Below are positions 43,158 through 53,528 of a DNA stretch of 64,000 bases, in pieces (the first letter of the stretch is position 1; every line of letters begins with the position of its first letter). The translations under genes and the position numbers were made by a program. The DNA comes from Rhinopomastus cyanomelas (Eukaryota; Chordata; Aves; Bucerotiformes; Rhinopomastidae): contig VXBP01008529.1 in the NCBI GenBank assembly GCA_013400115.1, positions 1 through 64,000 on the forward strand, in the 5' to 3' direction. The notes under the pieces are model-generated. The model was not told the DNA's origin and ran no database searches. It saw only the letters and a list, made by a program, of their open reading frames with translations.

Positions 43158-45404
43158 GATCAATCAGTCTGAGACTTAGAGTGCTGCCTTCACAGTCAGA
43201 ATTACCTGCTCTAGAAACCAACCTTGTTATTACTGCCCTTGATTTAAAACCAAGAGTCTGATGAGGTGGGAAATTTGCAGCGTGGCTGTCTGTACTGTTC
43301 TGTCACTAAAAGAGCACAAGTTTCCTTCATTGCAGACCTCGGGACATTGCACGAAGCATTACAAAGCACCACCAGAGAGAGAATGTGTCAGCTGGAAGAA
43401 CACAAAGTGGGACTAGAGAAAATTATTTTAAAAGGGACCAAAGTAAATAATGAGTTAAAGCATCCTATTCTTAAATGTAATGAATAAATACATATAGAAA
43501 TAAATAATGTGTGAAGAAGCTCCCCCATGCCCCAGTAAGCTTCTTATCCTAGCGTTGTAGACTCGTATCTAAGCTGATCCAGATCCTTGGTGGCTGGCTT
43601 CATAGAAGGTTGGCTTCTCTGCAGGACATTTTCAGCTTGTGGAGGCTGTTCTGCAGTACATGGGTCCTCGTACTGGTTGATGGGTTCTCCTACTGGGCCA
43701 CGGGTTCTCATACTGGATGAACCAGTATGAGAACTGCTGGAGCAACCCAGTGAGTAACATGGGAGGGGCATTGTCTAGTGCCAGGCATAGGGAAGTGGGC
43801 AGCCCTGAAGGATGAGGGAGATATCATCTGTGTATCTGTCAAGATAGTACTGTGATGCTGATTCACTTCCCAGCATCAACTGGGAATGCCTCATGGGGCT
43901 GACCTCGTTTCTTGCAGCTGGATGTTGACTCCTACCTGTGTTCTACTGGTTCAGGAGTGCATCTTGACTTGGCATCACCCTGCGCAGGGGAAGGAGATGG
44001 TGTAGCAGCACAAGAAGATTCTCATGACATGCTTACAGCCCATTTGTCACCAGTTCAGTGCTGATAGGGCAAAAATATACCGAAAACCCTCTAAGAATGT
44101 CTTCTGTATGTGATTGAGTTTTCTTTTCTTGCATATCTGAAATGTAAATGCTGTGAAGAAACTGCAGTAAAAGGAACTGTGGGGCAAGGAGTGTAGGGAC
44201 ATCAATGCTGTATCAGAACATCAGACAGTTTATCTCCTGCAAGGAGACATTACGGCTCCCCTTACTTTCTAGATTTTATTTTACTCTAAGTCATCCTTCT
44301 CATCTTTTAGGTCATCGGTGACTTTGGTTCTACGCTGGCACCACAGCAGGATCCCACAGACCAGGAGTTTCTCAGTCCTGACCCTCTAGAAATCTTCATC
44401 TGACACCTTCCCAGATTACTCACACTTGTTTTTTTATTTCACACAGCTTTTAATTTGAAACTCTACTAAAACCAGCAAAATTGAGATCAGTGCACTTACG
44501 GGGTTTTTCAGTGGAGCCTGTTCTGTCGCTGCACATCAGGTCTGTAATAACTGATTGGCATTGACAGAGGCAGTCATGCTCCTTTGCTGAAGTGCAAAGG
44601 AGAGAGGAAGGGAGAGACTGATCTTGGAGCCTAAGGGTAGAGCAATAAGGCAGAAGCATCACACTCAGAGCTAAGATGAAGGATTTGGGGTTGCAGGCAG
44701 CTGGGCTTGTCACTTAGTGGAAAGTGAATTCTCCTTGGTTGTAATTTCTGCTTAAAACATCTTTTTTTTTTTTTTAATTATAAAGGGTATAAATTCAAAT
44801 GCTGATGCAGAAGTTTGGACCATGTAGTTTTGGCTGGACAAGGGCCATCACTGCTGTGTAATGAGCAATAGCAAAAGCAAGAAGAGGAAGAAAATAGCTG
44901 CCCTACATGGACTTTGGACTTTGCAGTGGCCTCTCTCACTGGGTGCTTCTTTTCCTGCAGACCTGCGGTATCACAGGAATAGAAAGGCAGAGTTGACCAC
45001 TGAAAGCAGCTATGGGTTATCACCTGGGCACCCAGCTTGAAATGCCCTACAGAGACCTTGTTTTTAGAAAGGACAGAGGTTGACAGAAGAAGACTCAACG
45101 CTTTTCAGGTCCTGTAAGTGGCACTCTGAAAATTGGTCCAGCTGGGCCAGGACAGGTGTAGGCTATGAAATCCCTCGTTGCTGCAGCCCCAGGCTAGTTA
45201 CCTATTTAAACTAGGCATTCACTCACCAGCTGTGTGATGGCTGTGGAGCTGGAGCATGAGATTTTTTTCTGGAAGGTAGGTGGAACCCATCTCTGTGAAA
45301 CAGCCAAACCCTTCATTCGTTGGTAGCTGCGGTGGTCTCATTCTGAAGACTGAAACTCACAGCTTCCACCAGGTTAGAGATAGATTCTTACAGGGTTGTT
45401 TTCT
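43158..45404. other. Unique intronic sequence, about 2.2 kb
   Basis: Holds the 20-bp tandem/hairpin at 43661-43734 and a T-run at 44762-44776. No CR1, LTR, exon or RNA gene recognised. Confidence 0.45.
43661..43734. repeat. Three 20-bp tandem units ending in a perfect hairpin
   Basis: The units at 43661, 43681 and 43701 each read YGGGTYCTCNTACTGG plus four variable bases. The third unit's GTTCTCATACTGG (43704-43716) is followed after a 5-nt loop (ATGAA) by its exact reverse complement CCAGTATGAGAAC (43722-43734). No known element. Confidence 0.85.
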
Positions 45405-45598
45405 GTTCCTTCTGTGGCAGAGTGGTCAGGGGTTGGAACAGGGAGGCAGGGAGTTGGGGGTCCCTGGAGGGGTTAAAAAATGAGTAGATGTGGCCCTGGG
45501 GAACAGGGTTTAGTGGACAGGATGGGGTTGGGCGTTTTGTTGGACTGTGTAATCTCGAAGGTCTCTTCCAACCCTAATGATTCTATGGTTCTATGAAA
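45405..45598 (+). mobile_element. CR1 3' end, about 0.19 kb
   Basis: GCAGAGTGGTCAGGGGTTGG (G block with AGGCTGCCC deleted), GAGTAGATGTGGCCCTGGGG, TTGTTGGACTGTGTAATCTC (T) and a GATTCTATGGTTCTATG tail. Confidence 0.94.
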
Positions 45599-46238
45599 CT
45601 TAAGTACCAGGTTTCTTAGATGGAAATAGGGTAGAGAAAGACGGTGGCCCAAAAGCAGACAATCCTGGTTTGCATCTATTAAAACACTGTTGGGGACAAA
45701 AAGGTGCATAAAATGTTAGTGTCCTTGAATTTGTCATAAAAGCCGTCAGAGATCGATGCTGGGCACTGCTTCAGCATGGAGGGACCTCAGAATGAGGCAG
45801 CAGCAAAATGAACCCACTCTTGGGAAGCAGTGAAAGAAGGTCAAGACCCTGTAGAGTCAAAGTCAGGCTGAGCCACAGGCACACAGACATCTTCTTTGAA
45901 GCGGCTGGAGATTTGGGACAGTGTGCAGGGCTTGGTGCCATCCTCAGGAAGATGCTGATGTGGGGGTCCTTTTTGTCTTCCTGCACCAGGGGTCACTGAA
46001 GAGGCCAGCAGAGGCCAGTTTAAGAACATTTTTCTTAAGGTTCTTTTTATGTGTTTGAAGTATGTAGGTGATAGCTGGAACTTACTGTAAAGAAGGGTCA
46101 GGCTGATGGGAATGGTGCCTACCTGGGGATAAAAAATGGCCCTGTGAAGCAGAGAGATCTCAGTTCTTCTTCTGTGTTTCAATGTGAGTGAAAATGTTAC
46201 TGATAATTACCAGAAAAGTTTTATATAGACAGTTAAAA
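45599..46238. other. Unique intronic sequence
   Basis: Frames at 45771-46182 (minus) and 45808-45999 (plus) overlap and show no domain. Confidence 0.45.
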
Positions 46239-46331
46239 AGGGTACTGGGACCAGTACTAGTCAACATAGTCATTAATGACTTGGATGAGAGATTAGAGTA
46301 TGCTGTCAGCAGCTTTGCTGGTGACACACTA
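46239..46331 (+). pseudogene. CR1 RT fragment (catalytic region)
   Basis: GGTACTGGGACCAGTACTAG, TCATTAATGACTTGGATGAG, then GCTTTGCTGGTGACAC correspond to the GPVL, INDLD and FADDT blocks of CR1 RT in the sense strand. The FADDT equivalent has the first catalytic Asp codon changed to Gly (SFAGDT), and the frame is broken. It abuts the LTR-like element at 46332. Confidence 0.8.
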
Positions 46332-46870
46332 TGATGAGTTCAAGACCGCAATTTAAGATAAAGGAAAAGAAAGCAAAGCAGTGAGGTCTTGATGACATCT
46401 CGGATAAATTTGCCAGACAATGGATAGCTTAGGGAAATTGGAAAAAGTTTTATTACCTCTATAAATGTATACAGAAAGAAAGAAAGGAAAGGTTAAGCAA
46501 GGTAATGCACAAACTAGAAACTGTGTAACAAATGCCATCACACATTCTGAGAAAATTACAGTGGGAGGTCACTATTGTTTGGGCCTTGGGTCTTCTGTCA
46601 CATTAGAGATCGTGATGCTGAAGGGCTGCTCCGTGGAGGGGGTCGTGATGGTAAATATGCACCAAAATCTTGCTTCTCCGGTCTGTGTGCAGCATCAGGG
46701 CCGTGGTCCTCTGGAAGCCGTGGCAAGTTGCGGCCGGTGCCGGGCCAGGGAGGGGCCGCAGTCCTCTGGGAGTCGCGGCAAGCCACGGCCGAGCTGCATT
46801 TCCCACCGGTGAGGTGGTGCTTGATTCAGAGCTGCAGCCCCGAGAGAGAGAACAAAGAGCCCACTCTGCT
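46332..46870 (-). mobile_element. LTR-like endogenous retroviral element, second copy; right boundary uncertain
   Basis: Antisense homologue of 29953-30233. It begins TGATGAGTTCAAGACCGC, so the sense 3' end is CTCATCA, continues through CCAGACAATGGATAGCTTAG and the antisense AATAAA (TTTTATTACC region, 46449-46458), to the CTCTAATG equivalent at about 46600. 46600-46870 is CpG-rich and contains two related 37-bp units (46699-46735 and 46754-46790), which would lie in U3/R. No coding region is attached. Confidence 0.65.
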
Positions 46871-46907
46871 TTTTGTAGGCTGACCTTTCTGCTCGTTGTC
46901 TTGTTCT

Positions 46908-47188
46908 GTAGTGTCAGTGGCATCCAGTGATAGGACAAGGGGCGATGGGTGTAAGCTGGAAAGTAGGAGGTTCTGCATCAGTATGAGAAGGAACTTGTCC
47001 AAGATGAGGGTGCCAGAGCCCTGGAAGGGGCTGCCCAGTGGGGTTGTGGAGTCTCCTTCTCTGGAGACATTTAAAACCTGGACATGTTCCTGTGCAACTG
47101 GATCTAGCTGATCTTGCTGTGTCGGGGGATTGGACTAGTTGATCTTTCGAGGCCCCTTCCAATCCCACGTGTTCTGTGGTTCTGTTAG
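46908..47188 (+). mobile_element. CR1 LINE 3' end, about 0.28 kb
   Basis: Starts at R (CCAGTGATAGGACAAGGGGC), AGTATGAGAAGGAACTTGTC, GGAAGGGGCTGCCCAGTGGG, AACCTGGACATGTTCCTGTG and GGGGGATTGGACTAGTTGAT, with a TTCTGTGGTTCTGTTAG tail. Sense member of the GTCACCCTCAC subfamily. Confidence 0.95.
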
Positions 47189-47989
47189 AAGAAACAGTTG
47201 TGTAGACTAGAAAAGAAAAAGCTTTAGATACGGTTTTAGCCAAGCAACACGATTTGCAAAATCCAGCAGATCAATTTGATTTTTTTATATTAAACTCCTA
47301 CATTAGGTATTAACTGCTCTCTAGAACGAGCAGCCATGGTTATGCAATGTATTCATTTTGCAGATGTGCTGATACATAGAATTGTTTGGGTTTTGATTGT
47401 ATTTTAGTAACTGAATTAGTAGTTTTAGGGCTCCAAAAGTCAGCCATGGTGCTCACAGATGCACCTTCACACTTTCAGTGTTCGTTCCTCTGGCTTTTTC
47501 ATTTAGTAAGAGAAACAAAGACACTGTAAGTGCTTTAGGTGTCTAATTGTTGATTCACAGCCAGTGCTTGCAGGTGCCTGCACTTAAAGCCCTGCATTTT
47601 ACAGGAACAGAAATTCAGCAGCAATTTTGCAGGTTTTTAGGACAAATCTGAAATCATCAGTCACAGTATCACACCAACACATGGGTACATTTTTCTGGGA
47701 GCTCTTCCTAATTTTCCATGCCCTTCCTTCTTGTTTCTGACAACACTGAATTGAGTTACACTGGAGTCTATCAGCTGAGAGATCTTGTTTTCCATCAGAG
47801 CATTCAGTCAGGGCTGGCTTATCAGTGGCAAGGGGTTTGGCAGGAGCTGTAATGCTTTTCATCTCCTTCTGTATCAGCTGTCTCTCAATAGCTGGAAGAT
47901 GCAGTTCATAAACCCCACAGATTTAAAATGTATTAGCTCTGTGCAGTAATGGTGAGAGAGCAATCAGATGTGATGTTGTACTTCTTAGT
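47189..47989. other. Unique intronic sequence
   Basis: About 0.8 kb, nothing recognised. Confidence 0.45.
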
Positions 47990-48346
47990 TGTTCAGCTTA
48001 GAAAAGAGAAAGCTCTGGCTTGACCTGGTAGCAGTCTTCCAGGAGGTGAAGGTGGCTACAGCTACAACAAAGCTGAAGAAGTGAAAGAATGAGGGGCAAT
48101 GGCCTGAAACAGTGAGGAGATTTAGACTGGATCTTAGAAAGAAGTTCCTCACTATGAGGGTGGGAAAGCATTGAAATAGGTTGCTCAGGCAGGTTGTGGC
48201 TGCTTCATCCCTGGAAGTGTTCAGTGCCAGGCTGGATGTGGCTCTGGGCAACCTGGTCTGGTGAGAAATATGGCTGCCCATGGCAGGGCTTGGAATGAGA
48301 TGATCTCTGAGGTCCTTTCCAGCCTATACCAGCCTGTGATTCTTAG
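47990..48346 (+). mobile_element. CR1 LINE 3' end, about 0.36 kb
   Basis: TTGTTCAGCTTAGAAAAGAG (L start), GAATGAGGGGCAATGGCCTG (R), GAAGTTCCTCACTATGAGGG, GAAATAGGTTGCTCAGGCAG (G) and a T-equivalent GAGATGATCTCTGAGGTCC. Same subfamily as 1-475, 22081-22462 and 55972-56258. Confidence 0.93.
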
Positions 48347-49620
48347 GACACTAACAAGCTGTTTTTCTTGACACTGGGATCATCTAGGTCTATTACTGCA
48401 GACTCTCAGGTCCTCTGAGAAAACTTCTATGTAATGATGACCTTAACTGAGGTGAAACTCTTACAGCTGCTTCATGTGTTATCTAAAGACATTAATCACT
48501 ATATTTATAATATTCTGAGCCTCAGTTATTGAAGACACCATGAGTGAGATGAACTCATGAAATTTGCCAGAGAACTTAATTTTCTGCAAGACACAGAGAG
48601 CTGTCGAACCTTCCACATCCCAGTTTCTTCTGATGACTGAAAGCTCAAACTGGTGTGGTTGGAACAGTGAGAACAAATGTCTCGTAAAAATATATTAGGA
48701 TATTTATAACTCAGAATATCTGTGTTATGTCATTAATATATAGTACATAGATTTATATTCTATATTCAGTGTTTATATTCTATATATAATATATACATAA
48801 TTTGGGGGTTATGTATAATATTTATATAGGATATCAATATGTGCTGAATTACAAAACGAATGCTAATGAGCAGCCTAGGGACTGCCTAGCTTTCGTAGGC
48901 TAAAATGTGATATATTCAGCTGCAGTCATATTTCATACGGAGTTCCAGCCTGCGAAATTACAGCTCACTCTTAATCCGTAGCCCAGTCCCTTATTTAATT
49001 TCTAAGACTGGTAATCTCAGCTTTAAAAATGAATGTCTGGAAAATGAGGAAGAAACGTTACTCATTAAAAAACACCCTGTTCCTCAGTTAGTGGCTCTAG
49101 CTGGCTTTGTAATGTCTCACATGGAAGGTGAATTCTATCAGTTGTTATTGTATGGTCATCTGTAATGCTAGTTTTTGATCCCATCAGCATTGTGTATGGA
49201 GAGAACTTCATTCTTGCAGAGAAGAAGCCTGTGCTGCTCATAATCTTGTGATTCATTGCTGAAAAAGCAGTAGAAGGTGGGCTGTTTCAACATGTTTTTA
49301 GGATAAACTTGTTGGTTTTTTCCTCTGCTGGCTCACTGATAGGATGATGATGTTAGCAAGTTGCACCAACACACCTCCATCCTCCAATTTGCCTGTAGTG
49401 ATTTGGCGCTGGTCTCCGTGATGACATGAAAGTCTCATCACCACACTGACCTTTGCTAATTTTAATGTATTTCACGTTAATAAATGTTTTTTAAAAATCA
49501 GTGCCTTTGCACTTAGTGGTGGCAGTAGGCTCTGTATTGTTAAATATTAAGTACTGGGTAAAGTGTTATCTGTGTAAGGGTTGTGCTAAAAAAATTGCAC
49601 TTCATTTGTTATTGAAGAAG
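48347..49620. other. Unique intronic sequence with an AT-rich low-complexity core
   Basis: 48685-48850 is a run of TATATTC, ATATAT and TAATAT words that is prone to base-pairing with itself. The flanks are ordinary. No gene recognised. Confidence 0.5.
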
Positions 49621-49828
49621 CATGTAATTATTGAGGCTGGAAAGGCCCTCTGGCCTCATCCAGCCCAGCCCATGACCTAACATGGCCACACACTAGGCAC
49701 ACCAGGGCACGAAGGGTTGTAGTCTGTCTTTAAACACTGCTAGGGCAGTCCTGGCAGTCCATTTCCGTATCGGATCACCCTTTCTGTGAGGAAGGGCTTT
49801 CTAGTATCCAACCACAAGTATGTCCTTG
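49621..49828 (-). mobile_element. Older CR1 3' end, ATTGAGGCT family
   Basis: ATTATTGAGGCTGGAAAGGC, CTCATCCAGCCCAGCCCATG, ACCTAACATGGCCACACACT and CACCCTTTCTGTGAGGAAGG. The tail is replaced by CATGTA. Runs directly into the GA repeat. Confidence 0.85.

Positions 49829-49861
<33 letters not shown>
49829..49861. repeat. (GA)16 microsatellite
   Basis: An uninterrupted GA dinucleotide run directly between a minus CR1 and a stray sense CR1 T block (ATTGGACTGGATGATTTA, 49861-49878). Confidence 0.97.
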
Positions 49862-49863
<2 letters not shown>

Positions 49864-49951
49864 GGACTGGATGATTTATTTTTTTTTTTCCCCTGTGTGA
49901 ATCCCTCAAGTTCTCACTCAAAAGCAGCCACATCCTTGAGACACACCACAT

Positions 49952-50228
49952 AGTAGAATGACAGGATCATTCATATTGAAAGACACCTCTGAGATCATCA
50001 AGTCCAAACGATAACCCTACTCCACCAAGTTCACCACTGGACCTGATCTCTAAGCACCACATCTAAGTCTTTAAACACCTCCAGGGATGATGACTCAACC
50101 CCCTCCCTGGACAGCCTGTTCTAAGATCTCACCACTCTTTCAGTAAAAGCTTTTTCTTCAGAAAAATGTTTTCTCCAAGAACATTCTCCAGCCTAACCCT
50201 CCCCTGGTGCAGCTTGAGGCTGTTAGAT
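49952..50228 (-). mobile_element. CR1 LINE 3' end, about 0.28 kb
   Basis: AGTAGAATGACAGGATCATT, GAGATCATCAAGTCCAAACG, ACACCTCCAGGGATGATGAC, ACAGCCTGTTCTAAGATCTC and CCCCTGGTGCAGCTTGAGGC. Same subfamily as 3510-4045 and 18842-19560, more diverged. Confidence 0.9.
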
Positions 50229-50267
50229 GTGCCTACACCTTGAATTTAGCAAAATTTCCCAAAAGGA

Positions 50268-50363
50268 TCTTAAACAGGGTATAGTGGGCATGGTGATGTC
50301 AGGTTAATGGTTGGAGTTGATGATCTCGGAGATCTCTTCCACCCTTTAATGATTCTCTAACTA
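50268..50363 (+). mobile_element. CR1 3' terminal fragment
   Basis: TTAAACAGGGTATAGTGGGC, GGTTGGAGTTGATGATCTCG, GAGATCTCTTCCACCC and a GATTCTC tail. A sense copy placed close to the 5' end of the antisense copy on its left. Confidence 0.88.
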
Positions 50364-50939
50364 AATTCAAGCCCAGTTGAGTTTGAATAGAAAACAGAGC
50401 CTTAATACTTAAAACAGAAAAACCTCAAGACAACTAGTGAAGCCAAAAAGTGAAGAACAAGGAACTTGTGGATAGGGTTTTAGCTTCAGCTGTAAAGTAC
50501 TGGATCTCTTCAGACCAGCCTGGATGTTTGTGGTACACTGAGTCTGCAGCAGTGCCTTGATGCCTATGTTCTGGAAATACTTTAGCTTGGTGTGTCCTTC
50601 TTTACCAGAAACATTGTCTTCAAGACCTTTATATTTCATTGAGACATCATCTCGGATGTTTGTGGAGAATGTTCACTACGGGAGAACAGAATAAATGTGA
50701 TACCTGTGCCAGTGGGGTTATTAGGGGTATTTATGTGGGGAAACTGGCTTGTTCCTTAGTGCCATGAACCATCTCACAAAAAGTATTGTGATTATTTTTG
50801 TAAATTGCTCTACAGCAGTGTGCAAAGGCTTTGATGCATTGATTGAAGCTACTCCTTGTCACCTTTACCTTACTGGAAGAGCAGAAAGGAGGGAAAGGTT
50901 GCAGGCAGAATTTCTCCTCTGCGTAAGACACTGTTCCTG
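50364..50939. other. Unique intronic sequence
   Basis: About 0.58 kb. Complementary-strand frames at 50731-50949 have no domain. Confidence 0.45.
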
Positions 50940-51045
50940 CGTGGCTTGATCTAGGCGGTCCTGCTGTGGCAGGGGGATTGGACTGGATGATCTTTCAAGG
51001 TCCCTTCCAATCCCTAATGTTCTGTGAATAGAATAACATAGAATT
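50940..51045 (+). mobile_element. CR1 3' terminal fragment
   Basis: GTGGCTTGATCTAGGCGGTC, GGGGGATTGGACTGGATGAT, CTTTCAAGGTCCCTTCCAAT and TGTTCTGTGAATAGAATAAC. Sense and very similar to 40508-40656. Confidence 0.93.
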
Positions 51046-51279
51046 GAATCAGTAGACTAAAATAGGATAAAATGCAATCTGTAGCTTCAGCTTTCAGTGA
51101 AAGCTTGGCCATAGAAATGCACCTTGTCTGTGCGTTGAGCATGACCAGCAGAATACATGAGTAATGCGTACATCCTCATTAAGGAACCATTGAAATGTGG
51201 GGTGGAGTCTCGTCCCCACTGGAAGCAGCTACATCCCAAGAGGGTTTGATGTTTGAGGTTTTGACCTGTTTCTGTCTAA

Positions 51280-51960
51280 TCATAGAATCAAAGAGTGTAT
51301 TGGTTTGGAAGGGACCTCCAAAGGTCAAGCAGTCCTACAACAAGCAGTGACGGTGACAGAGCACTGGAACAGGCTGCCCATGGGAGTTGTGGGGTCTCCT
51401 TCAATGGAGACATTTAAGACCCACCTGGATGTGTTCCTGTGTGACTTGGTCTAGGTGATCCTGCTGTTGCAGGGGGATTGGACTAGATGATCTTTCGAGG
51501 TCCCTTCCAATCCCTAATGATTCTATGATTTTATGATCTCTAATTAGAACTGGCTGCCCAGAGACCCAGCCAGCCTGATCTTGAATGGCTCCAGGGATGG
51601 GGCCTCCACCGCCTGTCTGGGCAGCCTGTTGCAGTGATCCCCCATCCTCAGATTCAAGAACATTTTCCTCATGTCCAGCCTCCATCTGCCCTTTTCCAGC
51701 TTCAAACCATGACCTCTCGTTCTGTTGTTCCCTGCTTTTGGGAACAGTCTTCCTCAGCCTGCTGACAGGCACCTTTCAGGGACTGGAAACAGATCCAAAC
51801 AGATTTGGGTTGGATGCAACCCCACCATGGGCAAGGGGTTGACACCTGCAGCCAGGGTTGCGAAGAAGCAGGGACTCCTCAGGGAAGAGGAAAAGCCAGA
51901 AAAGGGCTGTTTCTTAGCCTGGCTGCTCTGCAACAAATCTCAGAGCAGGGGACAGCCACA
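51280..51960 (-). mobile_element. CR1 LINE 3' end split by a nested CR1, with unusual 5' module
   Basis: 51280-51345 carries the tail and antisense T (TAATCATAGAATCAAAGAGT, TACAACAAGCAG). The body resumes at about 51541 (TAATTAGAACTGGCTGCCCA, CCAGCCTGATCTTGAATGGC, AGCCTGTTGCAGTGATCCCC, CTTTTCCAGCTTCAAACCAT). From about 51770 to 51960 it continues into the same non-standard module as 16310-16500, inverted. The missing bases at the junction match a small deletion on integration. Confidence 0.92.
51346..51540 (+). mobile_element. CR1 nested inside an antisense CR1
   Basis: Sense 3' end starting just before G (GAGCACTGGAACAGGCTGCC), AAGACCCACCTGGATGTGTT, GGGGGATTGGACTAGATGAT, CTTTCGAGGTCCCTTCCAAT and tail GATTCTATGATTTTATGATC. 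It is very close to the inferred young consensus and clearly inserted after its host. Confidence 0.95.
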
Positions 51961-52602
51961 CGAGTCCGTGCCTTGTGAGCAGCATTGTTAGGGCATTGTT
52001 GGCAAGAAAAACGAAATGCAGATAGTTTTCCATCCAATTCAAGCTTCTGACGTCGGTTTTCAGAGTTATCCAAGCATTGACTTACTTTTTGTTGCAACTA
52101 ACATTGTCACTAATTATGACAAATAAATTATGATTTGTTCTTACTTTCCTGCTTGGAGAAGGAGGACTTGTTTTCTTCAATGTGTCCCTTGCAAGATCAG
52201 CTTTTTTTCTTTCATCTTCTGCTTTCATTCCTCTTATTTTTTCGTTACGTGTATGTTCGATGGGAGTGGTCAGTGTTGGTTTGCAGCCAGTACTGAGACA
52301 AGGGAAGTGCACCTGGTGTTCTGTGCCACCACTGTCCATAGTGGACATATCTGTGTGCATGATGAGAAAGCGTCTGGGCTTGAACTGTTTTAGGAATAGC
52401 TTTAGTGGACTAAATGCATCGTCTTTGCTTCAAGTTTGAGTACGTTGTGGTCGATTGAATTAGTTCTACTTGAGCAGCTAACTTGCATTACTCTTGATAC
52501 GGTAATAATAAAGAAGTGTCTTCACAGATGATACCTGACACAGAAAATGTTTAACTAGCTCCTAACTGGAGAAGAACCACAACAACTTGGTTTCAGAAGG
52601 AG
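51961..52602. other. Unique intronic sequence
   Basis: About 0.64 kb. Mutually antisense frames at 52082-52439 show no domain. Confidence 0.45.
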
Positions 52603-52975
52603 TTCATAGAATCATAGGGTGTGTTGGGTTGGAAGGGACCTTTAAAAGTCCTCCAGTCCAACCCCCCCTGTGGTAAGTAGGGACATCTTTAACTACATCA
52701 GGTTGCTCAGAGCCTGATGCTGCCTGACCTGGAATGTCTCCAGGGATGGAGCTTATGTCACCTCTCTGGGCAACCTGTTCCAGTGTTTCACCGCTCTCAG
52801 ATTGAAGAGCTTTTTTTATAACATCTAACCTAAATCTACCCTGCTCCAATTTCAAACCATTGCCCCTCATCCAGCCACTGGCCACCCTTGTGAACAGTCC
52901 TTCACTAGCTCTTCTATAGGCCCCCTGCGGATACTGGCAGGCTGCTACAGCGGCTCCCCAGAGGCTTTTCTTACA
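52603..52975 (-). mobile_element. CR1 LINE 3' end, about 0.37 kb
   Basis: GTTCATAGAATCATAGGGTG, AAAGTCCTCCAGTCCAACCC, TGGAATGTCTCCAGGGATGG, TCTGGGCAACCTGTTCCAGT, ATTTCAAACCATTGCCCC, AGGCCCCCTGCGGATACTGG and antisense L to about 52975. Confidence 0.95.
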
Positions 52976-53180
52976 TAATTAATAATACCAGCTCTGTGCA
53001 AAAATCAGAGGCAACATCATTTATGCAGTCAGAGTTTTGAACGTGGCAGTAACAGTACTGCTCGTGCTTTGTTAAGGCAGCTTCTTCACCCTAGGTTTCC
53101 CAGAGCAGAGCCTCAGGCACCAAATCTGATAAAAAGAATTAATGTAGAGGGTACAGAGCTGGTGCCTCTGGAAAGGGATG

Positions 53181-53528
53181 TTCATAGAATCACTAGAGAT
53201 TGGAAGGAACCTCAAAAGATCATCTAGTCCAATCCCCCTGCAACAGCAGGATCACCTAGACCAAGTCACACAGGAACATGTCCAGGTGGGTCTTGAACAT
53301 CTCCAGTGAAGGAGACTCCACAACCTCCCTGGGCAGCCTGTTCCAGTGCTCTGTCACCCTTACTGGGAAGAAGTTCCTTCTCATATTGATGTGGAACCTT
53401 CTATGTTCCAGCTTACACCCATTGCCCTTTGTTCCCGTCACTGGATGACACTGAGAAGAGCCTGGCCTCATCCTCCTGACACCCACCCTTTAGATATTTA
53501 TAGACATTAAGGAGGTCACCCCTCAATG
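53181..53528 (-). mobile_element. Young-looking CR1 LINE 3' end, about 0.35 kb
   Basis: TTCATAGAATCACTAGAGAT, CTCAAAAGATCATCTAGTCC, CAAGTCACACAGGAACATGT, CCTGGGCAGCCTGTTCCAGT, TTACTGGGAAGAAGTTCCTT, AGATGACACTGAGAAGAGCC-type blocks and TATTTATAGACATTAAGGAG. Nearly identical through most of its length to 21139-21500. The 76-codon minus frame is repeat. Confidence 0.96.

Noticed and set aside
44762..44776. Poly-T run as a sign of an antisense processed pseudogene
   Set aside because: No recognisable mRNA-derived sequence lies beside it, and CR1 does not normally produce poly-A retrocopies in birds.
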